A stretch of DNA of 64,000 bases from assembly GCF_039939195.1 (NCBI RefSeq), contig NZ_JBDUUH010000008.1:1-64000 (forward strand), given 5' to 3'. The notes beneath the pieces are model-generated. The model had not been told where the DNA came from, did no database searches, and saw nothing but the letters and a program-made list of their open reading frames with translations. This stretch comes from Foliimonas ilicis. Its GTDB lineage: Bacteria; Pseudomonadota; Alphaproteobacteria; Rhizobiales; Rhizobiaceae. The translations under genes were made by a program, and so were the position numbers. The number at the start of each line of letters is the position of its first letter. The first letter of the stretch is position 1. Shown in pieces: positions 8,883-16,583 of the stretch.

Positions 8883-9662
8883 TTATTGCGCTGGCGCAGG
8901 TGTTGCAGGCTGCTCGGCGGGAGCGTTCTCGCCTTCGGCAGGAGCTTCCTTTGCAGGCTGTTCCGCTTCACCATTTGCCGGTGCTTCACCCTCGGTAGGT
9001 GCCGGTGCGGCAGGCTGTTCGGCATTGTTTTCCTGTGCAGGAGCCTCACCTTCGGCAGGAGCTGCGCCGTCAGCCGGTGCTGCGCCTTCGGCGGGAGCTG
9101 CTGCAGGTTCTGCTTCCGGCGTTGGCAATGGTGCCGGATTGTCGGAAAGCGTACGCAGATAAGCGATCAGATTTGCGCGTTCATCGTCCTTCTTGATGCC
9201 CGCGAAGCCCATTGCCGTTCCGCGAACGAGGCCCTTTGGAGCATGGATGAAGTCGGAAAGGTGCTGGTAGTCCCAGACAACCGAGCCGCCCTGTGCGAAT
9301 TCCTTGAGCGCGCCCGAATAGGCAAAGCCTTCATGCGAGGCGACCGGACGGTTCACGATGTCCCAGAGGTCGGGACCGACCTTGTTCGGGCCGCCCTTTT
9401 CGCCGGAATGGCAGGCCGTGCAACGCCTGAAGACCGCTTCGCCTGCTGCCGCATCCGCTTTTTCAAGCAGATTGGCGATCGGCACGACAACGGCAGCTTC
9501 GGCTGCGCCGCCAGCTTCCGGCTCTACGGCTTCGATGTGGAAACCGGGCTTCTCCGGTACCGGAGCGGCAAAGATCCCGTCCGAGACAATCGCGATAGAG
9601 AACACGACGAATACCGTGCCCAGAAGGCCGCCGATTATCTTGTTGAATTCGAATGAGTCCAT
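8883..9662 (-). CDS. Membrane-anchored cytochrome c with Ala/Pro/Glu-rich tail (CycM-like)
   Basis: Class I cytochrome c of 259 aa. One N-terminal membrane anchor lies at residues about 9-28. The haem site CTACH is at 81-85, and the likely axial Met is in GTAMGFAG near residue 151. This matches the membrane-bound cytochrome c-552 (CycM) family that carries electrons from the bc1 complex to terminal oxidase. From about residue 175 the protein becomes an 85-residue low-complexity tail of repeated APAEG/EAPA units. The frame is open 45 codons upstream, but I chose the ATG at 9662 because family members begin at the anchor. The tail is poorly conserved in general and may span periplasm or peptidoglycan (inference). 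Confidence 0.88.
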   Translation of the reverse strand: MDSFEFNKIIGGLLGTVFVVFSIAIVSDGIFAAPVPEKPGFHIEAVEPEAGGAAEAAVVVPIANLLEKADAAAGEAVFRRCTACHSGEKGGPNKVGPDLWDIVNRPVASHEGFAYSGALKEFAQGGSVVWDYQHLSDFIHAPKGLVRGTAMGFAGIKKDDERANLIAYLRTLSDNPAPLPTPEAEPAAAPAEGAAPADGAAPAEGEAPAQENNAEQPAAPAPTEGEAPANGEAEQPAKEAPAEGENAPAEQPATPAPAQ

Positions 9663-9862
9663 TCGCCCCAGGGCTCCCTTGTCCGGCCGGCCTGCGTAAG
9701 GCGCTAGTCCGTGTCTCCGACCGCATGCTTCAGTAGCCGGTCCGGGCCGGCTGAATTTGGCGGAAACTAGGTCTTTTGCTCGCCCGTTGCAACACATATA
9801 AGAGGCCCCGTAGTGAGACTTTTTGCCACTTTTGATTGCTTGTCCCGGAACACCCGATTCTC

Positions 9863-10588
9863 ATGTCCATACTCATCCTAATCCCAGCAAGAATGGCCTC
9901 GACCCGCCTGCCAGGTAAGCCTTTGGCCGATATTTCGGGAAAGCCGATGATCGTCCATGTTGCCGAGCGCGCCCGCGAAAGCGACCTCGGACGCATTGTC
10001 GTGGCCACAGATACTGCCGAAGTTGCCGCTGCCGTTCGCGCACATGGTTTCGAAGCGGTGATGACGAAAGTCGGCCACGAATCGGGCTCGGACCGCATTT
10101 TTGAGGCCCTGTCTCAGGTTGATCCCGACAAAAAAGTTGAAACGGTGGTGAATGTGCAGGGCGATCTGCCGACCGTCGAGCCCGAAACGATCAGGGCGGC
10201 ACTTCGCCCATTCGACGAGCCTTCCGTGGATATTGCGACGCTCTGCGTCGAAATTGAACGCGAGGAAGAAAAGCTCAACCCCAATGTGGTGAAGCTCGTC
10301 GGCTCGCCTCTGTCCGAGCAAAGACTGCGCGCTCTTTATTTTACGCGCGCCACCGCACCTTGGGGCGAGGGGCCGCTTTATCATCACATCGGCCTCTATG
10401 CTTACAGGCGCCGCGCGCTCGAACGTTTTGTGGCGCTAAGCCCGTCCGTTCTGGAGCGTCGCGAAAGGCTGGAGCAATTGCGCGCTCTGGAAGCCGGCAT
10501 GCGCATAGACGCCGAAATCGTCAATTCCGTTCCGCTTGGCGTCGATACGCCCGAAGACCTCGATCGCGCCCGCGCGATTCTTTCCTGA
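9863..10588 (+). CDS. kdsB: 3-deoxy-manno-octulosonate cytidylyltransferase
   Basis: Activates Kdo with CTP to give CMP-Kdo for the lipopolysaccharide inner core; cytosolic. The 241-aa protein begins with the nucleotide-binding signature SILILIPARMASTRLPGKPL and carries GHESGSDRI near residue 70 and NVQGDLPTVEP near residue 100, all typical of KdsB. A TTG nine codons upstream is a weaker start choice. It lies 12 bases before pheA on the same strand and is probably co-transcribed with it, an arrangement also seen in related rhizobia. Confidence 0.95.
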   Translation: MSILILIPARMASTRLPGKPLADISGKPMIVHVAERARESDLGRIVVATDTAEVAAAVRAHGFEAVMTKVGHESGSDRIFEALSQVDPDKKVETVVNVQGDLPTVEPETIRAALRPFDEPSVDIATLCVEIEREEEKLNPNVVKLVGSPLSEQRLRALYFTRATAPWGEGPLYHHIGLYAYRRRALERFVALSPSVLERRERLEQLRALEAGMRIDAEIVNSVPLGVDTPEDLDRARAILS

Positions 10589-10600
10589 GACAGGTTCATC

Positions 10601-11461
10601 ATGCCCGAAAAAACCAACCGCATCTCCTTCCAGGGTGAGCCTGGCGCGAATTCCGATACGGCCTGCCGCAACGTATTTCCAACCATGGAGCCGTTGCCTT
10701 GCCCGACTTTCGAGGATGCGTTCAATGCGGTCGAAACGGGCAAAGCCGATCTGGCGATGATTCCGATCGAAAACACGATCGCCGGACGCGTCGCCGATAT
10801 TCATCACCTTCTGCCCGAATCGAAGCTGCATATCGTTGGTGAGTATTTCCTGCCGATCCATTTCCAGCTCATGGTTCTGCCGGGCGTAAAGCGCGATGAA
10901 ATTAAGTCCGTGCACAGCCACATCCATGCGCTCGGCCAGTGCCGTAAATATATTCGCAAGAATGGCTGGAAACCGGTGATTGCGGGCGACACTGCGGGCG
11001 CTGCAAAGATGGTTTCCGAGGTCAAGGACCGCACGATGGCAGCACTTTCGCCGCTTCTCGCGTCCAGCCTCTACGGTCTCGATATTCTGGAAGAAGACGT
11101 CGAGGACATCGAAAACAACATTACGCGTTTCGTCGTGCTTTCGAAAACCAAGAAATGGGCAGAGCGTTTGCCCGGCGTTTCGATGGTGACGACATTCGTG
11201 TTCAATGTGCGCAACGTTCCAGCCGCTCTCTACAAGGCGATGGGCGGTTTCGCGACCAACGGCGTCAACATGACGAAGCTCGAAAGCTACCAGCTCGGCG
11301 CGTTCACCGCGACGCAGTTCTATGCCGATGTTGAAGGCCACCCGGAAGACAGTAATGTCGCGCTGGCGCTTGAAGAGCTGAAATTCTTCTCACGCGAAGT
11401 TCGCATTCTGGGCGTCTATCCCGCCCACGAAACGCGGGCGCTGTATAATCTGGAAGCTTAG
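10601..11461 (+). CDS. pheA: Prephenate dehydratase
   Basis: Converts prephenate to phenylpyruvate in phenylalanine synthesis. The 286-aa protein has only the dehydratase and ACT regulatory domains, without a fused chorismate mutase. The catalytic-region marker NITRFVVLS is near residue 170. The ACT domain follows from about residue 193, with MTKLESYQLG in the position of the phenylalanine-binding ESRP region, so feedback inhibition is likely but the motif is variant (ESYQ). It lies immediately downstream of kdsB. Confidence 0.94.
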   Translation: MPEKTNRISFQGEPGANSDTACRNVFPTMEPLPCPTFEDAFNAVETGKADLAMIPIENTIAGRVADIHHLLPESKLHIVGEYFLPIHFQLMVLPGVKRDEIKSVHSHIHALGQCRKYIRKNGWKPVIAGDTAGAAKMVSEVKDRTMAALSPLLASSLYGLDILEEDVEDIENNITRFVVLSKTKKWAERLPGVSMVTTFVFNVRNVPAALYKAMGGFATNGVNMTKLESYQLGAFTATQFYADVEGHPEDSNVALALEELKFFSREVRILGVYPAHETRALYNLEA

Positions 11462-11502
11462 AGCACTAAATGCCTCTCAGGGGATGAGGGGCTTGTCCCG
11501 CT

Positions 11503-11796
11503 TCAATCCAGCCGCACATAGTCGATTTCCATGAAGGCTTCGACCTCCGGCACCCACCGGTCGCGGACGAATGCGACATGGGCTGGATGGTTGTTGTAGC
11601 CGGCATAGGCGGCCTCATCCGCGAATTCCATCGAGAAGCCGAAAGCGTAATCGTTCTTTTTGCTGACTTGCCGAAGCTGCTCGAATCGCTCGACGCCTGG
11701 AATGTCGGCCAGCGCTTTCGCACTTTCGAGAAAATCCTTCTCCTTTGCAGAGCCAGAAGCGTGTTTAAGCCGGAAAACGACGGTATGACGGATCAC
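11503..11796 (-). CDS. Dabb (stress-responsive alpha/beta barrel) domain protein
   Basis: Small 97-aa protein made of a single ferredoxin-like Dabb domain (Pfam family named for stress-responsive A/B barrel proteins). It starts MIRHTVVFRLKH, with YAFGFSMEFADEAAYAGYN in the middle and HVAFVRDRWVPEVEAF near the end, as in this dimeric family. The biochemical role is unknown. It is tail-to-tail with pheA and downstream of nudC on the same strand with a 28-base gap. Confidence 0.82.
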   Translation of the reverse strand: MIRHTVVFRLKHASGSAKEKDFLESAKALADIPGVERFEQLRQVSKKNDYAFGFSMEFADEAAYAGYNNHPAHVAFVRDRWVPEVEAFMEIDYVRLD

Positions 11797-11824
11797 GGAT
11801 TTTCTCCCGAAATCATTGGATGGT

Positions 11825-12766
11825 TCAGTCCTGTTGCGCCCAATTGCGGATTAGAAGGCTGGCAATTGCCTCTCTGGGCGGAACGACGATGCCTTCAGGG
11901 TGTTTGCCGGTAATCGCGGTCAGGACTTCCTCACGCGAAAACCAGCGGCAATCCTCCAGCTCGGTCATGTCTGCGCGAATCTCGTCGTCCAGCGCCTCGC
12001 CATAACAGCCGATCATCAGTGAATAGGGAAAAGGCCATGGCTGGCTTGCGTGATAAAGCACGCGTCCGAGCCGGATGCCGGACTCCTCGAATGTTTCGCG
12101 CCGCACTGCCGCCTCGATGGTTTCGCCCGGCTCGATGAAGCCTGCCAGCGCGGAATACATGCCCGGTGCGAAATGCGGGCTGCGGCCGAGAATGCATTTG
12201 TCGCGCTTGACGGTCAGCATGATGGCAACCGGATCGGTGCGCGGGAAATGCTCGGTCGCGCAGTTTGTACAGAGCCTTTTGTAACCGCCAGCGCGAATCT
12301 CCGTGGGATGCCCGCAGCGTCCGCAAAAGCGATGCGTGCTGTGCCATGCGAGCAGAGCGCCGCCCTGCGCCAAAGCGCCAACCGCAGCAGAATCCACCAG
12401 ACCCTGCATATAGACCGACCGGTAATCGATCGCCTTGATCGTCTCGGGCAAATCTTCCGCTTCGACTCCGATGGGAACCGCCAGCACCGGCCCTTGCTCC
12501 GACAATCCGAGCAGAACCGAATCTTCAAGCTTCGGCAGAAAGGGTGCTGCCTGCGATATATTGAAATAGGCGTCGAAATTACTGCCATCATATTTCAGAT
12601 GAAGCCGCCCGCCGCGCATCAGAAGCAGCCGCGCCGTCGGATCTGCAAGGGCAATCTGCACGCAATCGTCGGCCCGGTTCTCGGACTGCCTGTCGATATT
12701 GTTTCCGGAAAACCCTGTGAACTGGCTTGGTTCGCGCAATGGCGCGTCGAAAAGTTTGAATGTCAT
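11825..12766 (-). CDS. nudC: NAD+/NADH pyrophosphatase, Nudix family (NudC)
   Basis: Hydrolyses NAD(H) to NMN(H) and AMP and can remove NAD caps from RNA. The 313-aa protein shows the NudC plan: a variable N-terminal domain, a four-Cys zinc ribbon (FCGRCGH and LCTNC, residues about 145-167), and the Nudix box from GFIEPGETIEAAVRRETFEE. The NudC-specific SQPWPFPYSLMIG sits just after the box. The ATG at 12766 gives the usual N-terminus; an in-frame start 11 codons upstream is less likely. The HIT gene lies 33 bases upstream on the same strand, so the two may form an operon. Confidence 0.93.
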   Translation of the reverse strand: MTFKLFDAPLREPSQFTGFSGNNIDRQSENRADDCVQIALADPTARLLLMRGGRLHLKYDGSNFDAYFNISQAAPFLPKLEDSVLLGLSEQGPVLAVPIGVEAEDLPETIKAIDYRSVYMQGLVDSAAVGALAQGGALLAWHSTHRFCGRCGHPTEIRAGGYKRLCTNCATEHFPRTDPVAIMLTVKRDKCILGRSPHFAPGMYSALAGFIEPGETIEAAVRRETFEESGIRLGRVLYHASQPWPFPYSLMIGCYGEALDDEIRADMTELEDCRWFSREEVLTAITGKHPEGIVVPPREAIASLLIRNWAQQD

Positions 12767-12799
12767 GGATGGCTCTAAGCTGTCTCTATGGACCGGCAA

Positions 12800-13219
12800 T
12801 TACAGCGCGGCTTTTATCTTCTCGATGAAAGGGCGAAGTTTCTTTTGCTCGTAAGGTTCGCGCAATCCGTGACCCCAGACCGGGCCGGGCCACGCGGCGT
12901 CATTCTCGTTTCGTGCGATGATATGGACATGCAACTGGCGAACAATGTTGCCCAGTGCGCCGGAATTGATCTTGGTGCAGCCGGTCGTGTTTTTCAGGGC
13001 CGCCGCCACCATATTCGTCTCAAATGTCAGCATCGCCTGGTCGAGCGGCGTCATGTCGTGAATTTCTTCGATACCGGGACGTTGCGGAACGAGAATGAGC
13101 CACGGCCATCTCTGGTCGTTCATCACGCGCAATTCACAGAGGCCGAGCCACATCAAGGGTTCAGTGTCGGACTCGAGTTTCGCGTCCAACTCAAACCCGG
13201 CCTTCAGGCCAGCGATCAT
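12800..13219 (-). CDS. HIT family protein
   Basis: Histidine triad nucleotide hydrolase/transferase family member, 139 aa. The triad region is LHVHIIARNENDAAWPGPVWGHG near residues 95-117, in two pieces: LHVHIIARN and then WPGPVWGHG. The HxHxx pattern ends in Ile-Ile-Ala rather than HxHxH, as in the rhizobial subgroup of HIT proteins. The N-terminal half has ELRVMNDQRWPWLILVPQR, typical of this group. The substrate is unknown. It sits upstream of nudC, another nucleotide pyrophosphatase, which suggests a shared housekeeping role. Confidence 0.85.
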   Translation of the reverse strand: MIAGLKAGFELDAKLESDTEPLMWLGLCELRVMNDQRWPWLILVPQRPGIEEIHDMTPLDQAMLTFETNMVAAALKNTTGCTKINSGALGNIVRQLHVHIIARNENDAAWPGPVWGHGLREPYEQKKLRPFIEKIKAAL

Positions 13220-13338
13220 GTGCTTTCCCTCATTTTCAGCGAGAGGCTAGTTGTCGCGCATGCCGACTGCAAGCGAATCATTGAAAGCCTCTGGCCAACG
13301 CTCTTGCATTTCTCGATCGAATTGCCGATATGGAAAGC

Positions 13339-13436
13339 GGGAGGTTGGTGGTGGACGAGCCACTCGCCAACCGGGTCAGGTCCGGAAGGAAGCAGCCCTA
13401 ACGAGCCACGGCACGGGTCATTGTGCCAGCCTCCCA
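13339..13436 (+). ncRNA. ffs: Bacterial small SRP RNA (4.5S RNA)
   Basis: RNA of the signal recognition particle, partner of Ffh in co-translational targeting. The universally conserved core GGTCAGGTCCGGAAGGAAGC begins at 13374 and is followed by AGCCCTAA. The 5' GGGAGG and 3' CCTCCC ends pair to close a single long hairpin. It lies about 130 bases before dnaX, the usual alphaproteobacterial location. Ends are set from the terminal pairing and may be off by a few bases. Confidence 0.93.
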
Positions 13437-13566
13437 CCTCTTCGCCATATGCCGTAGCGGTCCGCCGAGACATTCACGGCCGATCGTGGCATGGTCGAGT
13501 GACAACGAAGAGCCCGCGTCCATCTACCGGAGCGCATGGCTATAGCGATCGGAGCGAAACGGGCGC

Positions 13567-15375
13567 ATGAGCGAAGCCGGAAACGACCAGAATCAGAAGG
13601 CTGCCGGCGCCTATCGAGTTCTCGCCCGAAAATATCGGCCTTCCGATTTCGATACGCTCATCGGCCAGGAGCCGATGGTCCGCACGCTCACCAACGCATT
13701 TTCAACAGGCCGCATCGCGCAAGCATGGATGCTGACCGGCGTTCGCGGTGTGGGCAAGACCACCACCGCGCGCATTCTGGCGCGTGCGCTGAATTATAAA
13801 ACCGCCGATATCAACGAACCGTCCGTCGATCTGCGCGAGCTCGGAGAGCATTGCAAAGCGATCATGGAAGGCCGCCATGTCGATGTGATCGAGATGGACG
13901 CCGCTTCCCATACCGGCATCGACGACATTCGCGATATCATCGAACAGGTGCGCTATTCGCCCGTTTCGGCGCGCTACAAGGTCTACATCATCGACGAAGT
14001 TCACATGCTGTCCACACAGGCCTTCAACGGCCTGCTGAAGACGCTTGAAGAACCGCCGCCTCATGTAAAATTCATTTTCGCGACGACCGAAATCCGCAAA
14101 GTGCCGATTACGGTGCTTTCGCGCTGTCAGCGTTTCGATCTGCGCCGCATTGATTCGTCCGCACTCGTCGGCCATCTGCGCAACATAGCCGGCCTCGAAG
14201 GCATCGACGTCGATGACGCCGCCCTCGCAATGGTCGCACGTGCCGCCGAAGGTTCGGCGCGTGATTCGCTGTCGATCTTCGATCAGGCGATCGCCCATGG
14301 CGCAGGCACGGTTACTGCCGAGGCCGTGCGTTCGATGCTGGGTCTTGCCGACCGCACACGCATCGTCGATCTGTTCGAGCATGTCATGAAGGGCGATGCT
14401 GCTGCCGCATTGGCGGAGTTTCGCACGCAGTACGATACAGGCGCGGACCCTTCCGCCGTTCTCACCGATCTTGCAGAATTCACCCATCTGGTGACGCGCC
14501 TGCGCTTCGTGCCGCAAGCGGCGGAAGATGCGACACTGTCGGAAGAAGAACGCCGCCGCGGCCTCGAGTTTGCCGATGCGCTGTCGGTTCGCGTGCTTTC
14601 ACGCGCATGGCAGATGCTGCTCAAGGGAATTCCAGAAGTACAAAGCTCGAATCGCCCTGTCAGCGCTGGCGAGATGCTGCTGATCCGTCTTGCGCATGCT
14701 GCGGATTTGCCGACGCTGGACGAAGCGCTGAAATCGCTTGGCGATTCCGATCAGCCTGCGCCGCAAGGCTCGCGTCCTTCATCCGGTAATGGAAATGGTG
14801 CTGGCCCCGGCAATGGCGCTCATGCTGTCTCAACGGCGCGGGTTTCGTCGGGCGGCGGCAATGGCGGCCAGACGATGCGGCTGGTTGCGCCGGAACCTGC
14901 CGAGTTCGTAAAGCCCGAAATTCAGGCCCAGCCCGAAGAGCCGGAAGTCCCGCTCAAATCCATCGCCGATATCGTCGCCCTGGCGGATGCCAACCGCGAC
15001 ATGACCTTCAAGGTTCTGCTGAAGCGTTGCGTGCGTCCGGTTCGCATCGAGCCGGGCAGACTGGAAGTCAGCCTGACGCCCGAAGCGCCTAAGACTTTGC
15101 TCGGCGACCTGACCGGCAAGCTCCTGAAATGGACGGGCCGCCGCTGGGTCGTGACGCTCGCCCGCGAAGAGGGCGGGCCGACAATGGCCGAGATGGAAGC
15201 GAGCAAGCGCGAAACCGCGTTTCTCGACGCAAAGAGCGACCCGACCGTCGCCGCCATTTTATCGCGCTTTCCGGGCGCGAAGATCATAGATGTGAGAATT
15301 CCGGACGCGCCGGAAGTCGATACGGAAAGCGATATCCCGCCTGATCCCTCAGTGGATGATGATGACGATAGCTGA
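13567..15375 (+). CDS. dnaX: DNA polymerase III subunit gamma/tau
   Basis: Clamp-loader ATPase of the replicative polymerase, 602 aa. The N-terminus has VLARKYRPSDFDTLIGQE. Walker A GVGKTTTARI is near residue 60. The Cys-rich zinc module of E. coli DnaX is reduced here, with one Cys in LGEHCKAI. DEVHMLS (Walker B) and the SRC sensor (LSRCQRFDL) follow. After domain III there is a Gly/Asn/Ser-rich linker (residues about 395-435), then a tau-type C-terminal domain ending in an acidic DDDDDS tail. I saw no A-rich slippery stretch or hairpin for the programmed frameshift that gives gamma in E. coli. ybaB follows after 15 bases. Confidence 0.95.
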   Translation: MSEAGNDQNQKAAGAYRVLARKYRPSDFDTLIGQEPMVRTLTNAFSTGRIAQAWMLTGVRGVGKTTTARILARALNYKTADINEPSVDLRELGEHCKAIMEGRHVDVIEMDAASHTGIDDIRDIIEQVRYSPVSARYKVYIIDEVHMLSTQAFNGLLKTLEEPPPHVKFIFATTEIRKVPITVLSRCQRFDLRRIDSSALVGHLRNIAGLEGIDVDDAALAMVARAAEGSARDSLSIFDQAIAHGAGTVTAEAVRSMLGLADRTRIVDLFEHVMKGDAAAALAEFRTQYDTGADPSAVLTDLAEFTHLVTRLRFVPQAAEDATLSEEERRRGLEFADALSVRVLSRAWQMLLKGIPEVQSSNRPVSAGEMLLIRLAHAADLPTLDEALKSLGDSDQPAPQGSRPSSGNGNGAGPGNGAHAVSTARVSSGGGNGGQTMRLVAPEPAEFVKPEIQAQPEEPEVPLKSIADIVALADANRDMTFKVLLKRCVRPVRIEPGRLEVSLTPEAPKTLLGDLTGKLLKWTGRRWVVTLAREEGGPTMAEMEASKRETAFLDAKSDPTVAAILSRFPGAKIIDVRIPDAPEVDTESDIPPDPSVDDDDDS

Positions 15376-15390
15376 TAAAAGGAAAGCACC

Positions 15391-15714
15391 ATGAAAGACC
15401 TTCTGGGCCTGATGGGCAAAGCCAAGGAAATGCAGGCCAAATTTCAGGCCATGCAGGAAGAAATCTCAACCATGGAAGCCTCCGGTCAGTCTGGCGGCGG
15501 CCTGGTCACCGTCACGATTTCAGGCAAGTTCGAAATGACGTCGCTGAAAATCGACCCGTCGCTCTTCAAGGAAGACGATGTCGAAATCCTCGAAGACCTT
15601 ATCCTCGCTGCGCATAACGACGCCAAGGTTAAGGTCGAAGCCGAAATGCAGGAAAAGACCAAGGCGCTGACCGCCGGTCTGCCCATCCCGCCCGGCATGA
15701 AGCTGCCTTTCTAA
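15391..15714 (+). CDS. YbaB/EbfC family nucleoid-associated protein
   Basis: Small DNA-binding dimer of 107 aa: an N-terminal coiled coil (GLMGKAKEMQAKFQAMQEEI), then the conserved VTVTISGKFEMTSLKIDPS strand region and a C-terminal helix ending GLPIPPGMKLPF. This matches YbaB/EbfC, a broadly conserved nucleoid-associated protein. It sits between dnaX and recR, its near-universal genomic position, and is likely co-transcribed with dnaX. AAAGGAAAGC just before the ATG is a good ribosome site. Confidence 0.95.
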   Translation: MKDLLGLMGKAKEMQAKFQAMQEEISTMEASGQSGGGLVTVTISGKFEMTSLKIDPSLFKEDDVEILEDLILAAHNDAKVKVEAEMQEKTKALTAGLPIPPGMKLPF

Positions 15715-15716
15715 AA

Positions 15717-15786
15717 AGCGAATAGCGAGTAGGAATTAGCGAATAGCGGACTTTCTTCGATCCCTATTCGCTATTCCCTATTCGCT
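15717..15786. repeat. Imperfect palindrome built of AGCGAATAG units
   Basis: Between ybaB and recR the short unit AGCGAATAG occurs twice in direct orientation (15717-15748) and its complement CTATTCGCT occurs twice downstream (15764-15786). The two halves fold into a long hairpin around GACTTTCTTCGATC, with a 6-base bulge in the left arm. It has no T run, so it is not a standard terminator. It may be a transcribed processing or repeat element within the dnaX-ybaB-recR unit. It is unrelated to the C-rich palindromes elsewhere in the window. Confidence 0.8.
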
Positions 15787-15799
15787 CTATAAAACCTCC

Positions 15800-16405
15800 A
15801 TGTCCAAGCGAATCGCCGGTCCTGAAATCGAACGCCTGATCCAGCTCCTGTCGAAGGTGCCGGGGCTTGGTCCGCGTTCTGCCCGCAGGGCGGCTCTTCA
15901 TCTCATCAAGAAAAAAGAACAGCTTCTCGCGCCGCTTGCATCCGCCATGAGCGATGCGGTCGAGAAAGTGCGCATCTGCTCCGTTTGCGGCAATGTCGAT
16001 ACGGTCGATCCTTGCATGGTCTGTTCCGATCCGCGCCGTGACGCGACGACCATAATCGTCGTGGAAGACGTGTCCGATCTTTGGGCGCTGGAGCGGGCGG
16101 CAGCGATGAATGCGCGCTACCACGTTCTCGGCGGCACGCTCTCGCCGCTGGACGGCATCGGCCCTGATCAGCTTAATATTGCCGGATTGATCGACCGCAT
16201 CGCGACGGGCGAGGTGAGCGAAATCATCCTGGCGGTCAACGCGACCGTCGAAGGCCAGACGACCGCGCATTATCTCATGGATCAATTGTCCAGCTTCGAG
16301 GTGAAGATCACGAGGCTGGCGCATGGCGTGCCGGTCGGCGGCGAGCTGGACTATCTGGATGAGGGTACGCTGACGGCGGCGCTGAAATCGAGGACGGTGT
16401 TTTGA
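15800..16405 (+). CDS. recR: Recombination mediator RecR
   Basis: Works with RecO (and RecF) to load RecA on gapped DNA. The 201-aa protein has the helix-hairpin-helix LSKVPGLGPRSARRAALHL near residues 17-35. The four-Cys zinc motif follows (CSVCGNVDTVDPCMVCSD, Cys near 58, 61, 70 and 73). A Toprim domain spans TIIVVEDVSDLWALE to the C-terminal third. Gene position after ybaB is standard. Its stop overlaps an ATG that opens the frame leading into the next gene. Confidence 0.96.
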   Translation: MSKRIAGPEIERLIQLLSKVPGLGPRSARRAALHLIKKKEQLLAPLASAMSDAVEKVRICSVCGNVDTVDPCMVCSDPRRDATTIIVVEDVSDLWALERAAAMNARYHVLGGTLSPLDGIGPDQLNIAGLIDRIATGEVSEIILAVNATVEGQTTAHYLMDQLSSFEVKITRLAHGVPVGGELDYLDEGTLTAALKSRTVF

Positions 16406-16461
16406 TGTTTTGTTGCAAGTCCATAATTTCTAAAGCCTTGCAAACGTTGCGCCCGTCGTTC

Positions 16462-16583
16462 TCACCCCCCTCTGTCCTGCCGGACATCTCCCCCTCAAGG
16501 GGGGAGATTAGCCAATCACCGACACCTCAACTGCTGATCTCCCCCCTTGAGGGGGAGATGTCCGGCAGGACAGAGGGGGGTGA
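16462..16583. repeat. Two-armed palindromic repeat, copy 1
   Basis: Two perfect 47-bp inverted arms (16462-16508 and 16537-16583) around a 28-bp spacer. Each arm contains two nested small hairpins: GTCC-TGCC-GGAC, and ATCTCCCCC-TCAA-GGGGGGAGAT. The same element occurs at 24.7, 41.3 and 54.7 kb in this window. It resembles the palindromic mosaic repeats described in rhizobia (RIME) and Brucella (Bru-RS), but I cannot assign the family without alignment. Here it runs into the 5' end of the lytic transglycosylase gene. Confidence 0.93.

Noticed and set aside
13567..15375. Programmed frameshift in dnaX producing a short gamma subunit
   Set aside because: No A-rich slippery heptamer with a downstream hairpin was seen in the linker region.
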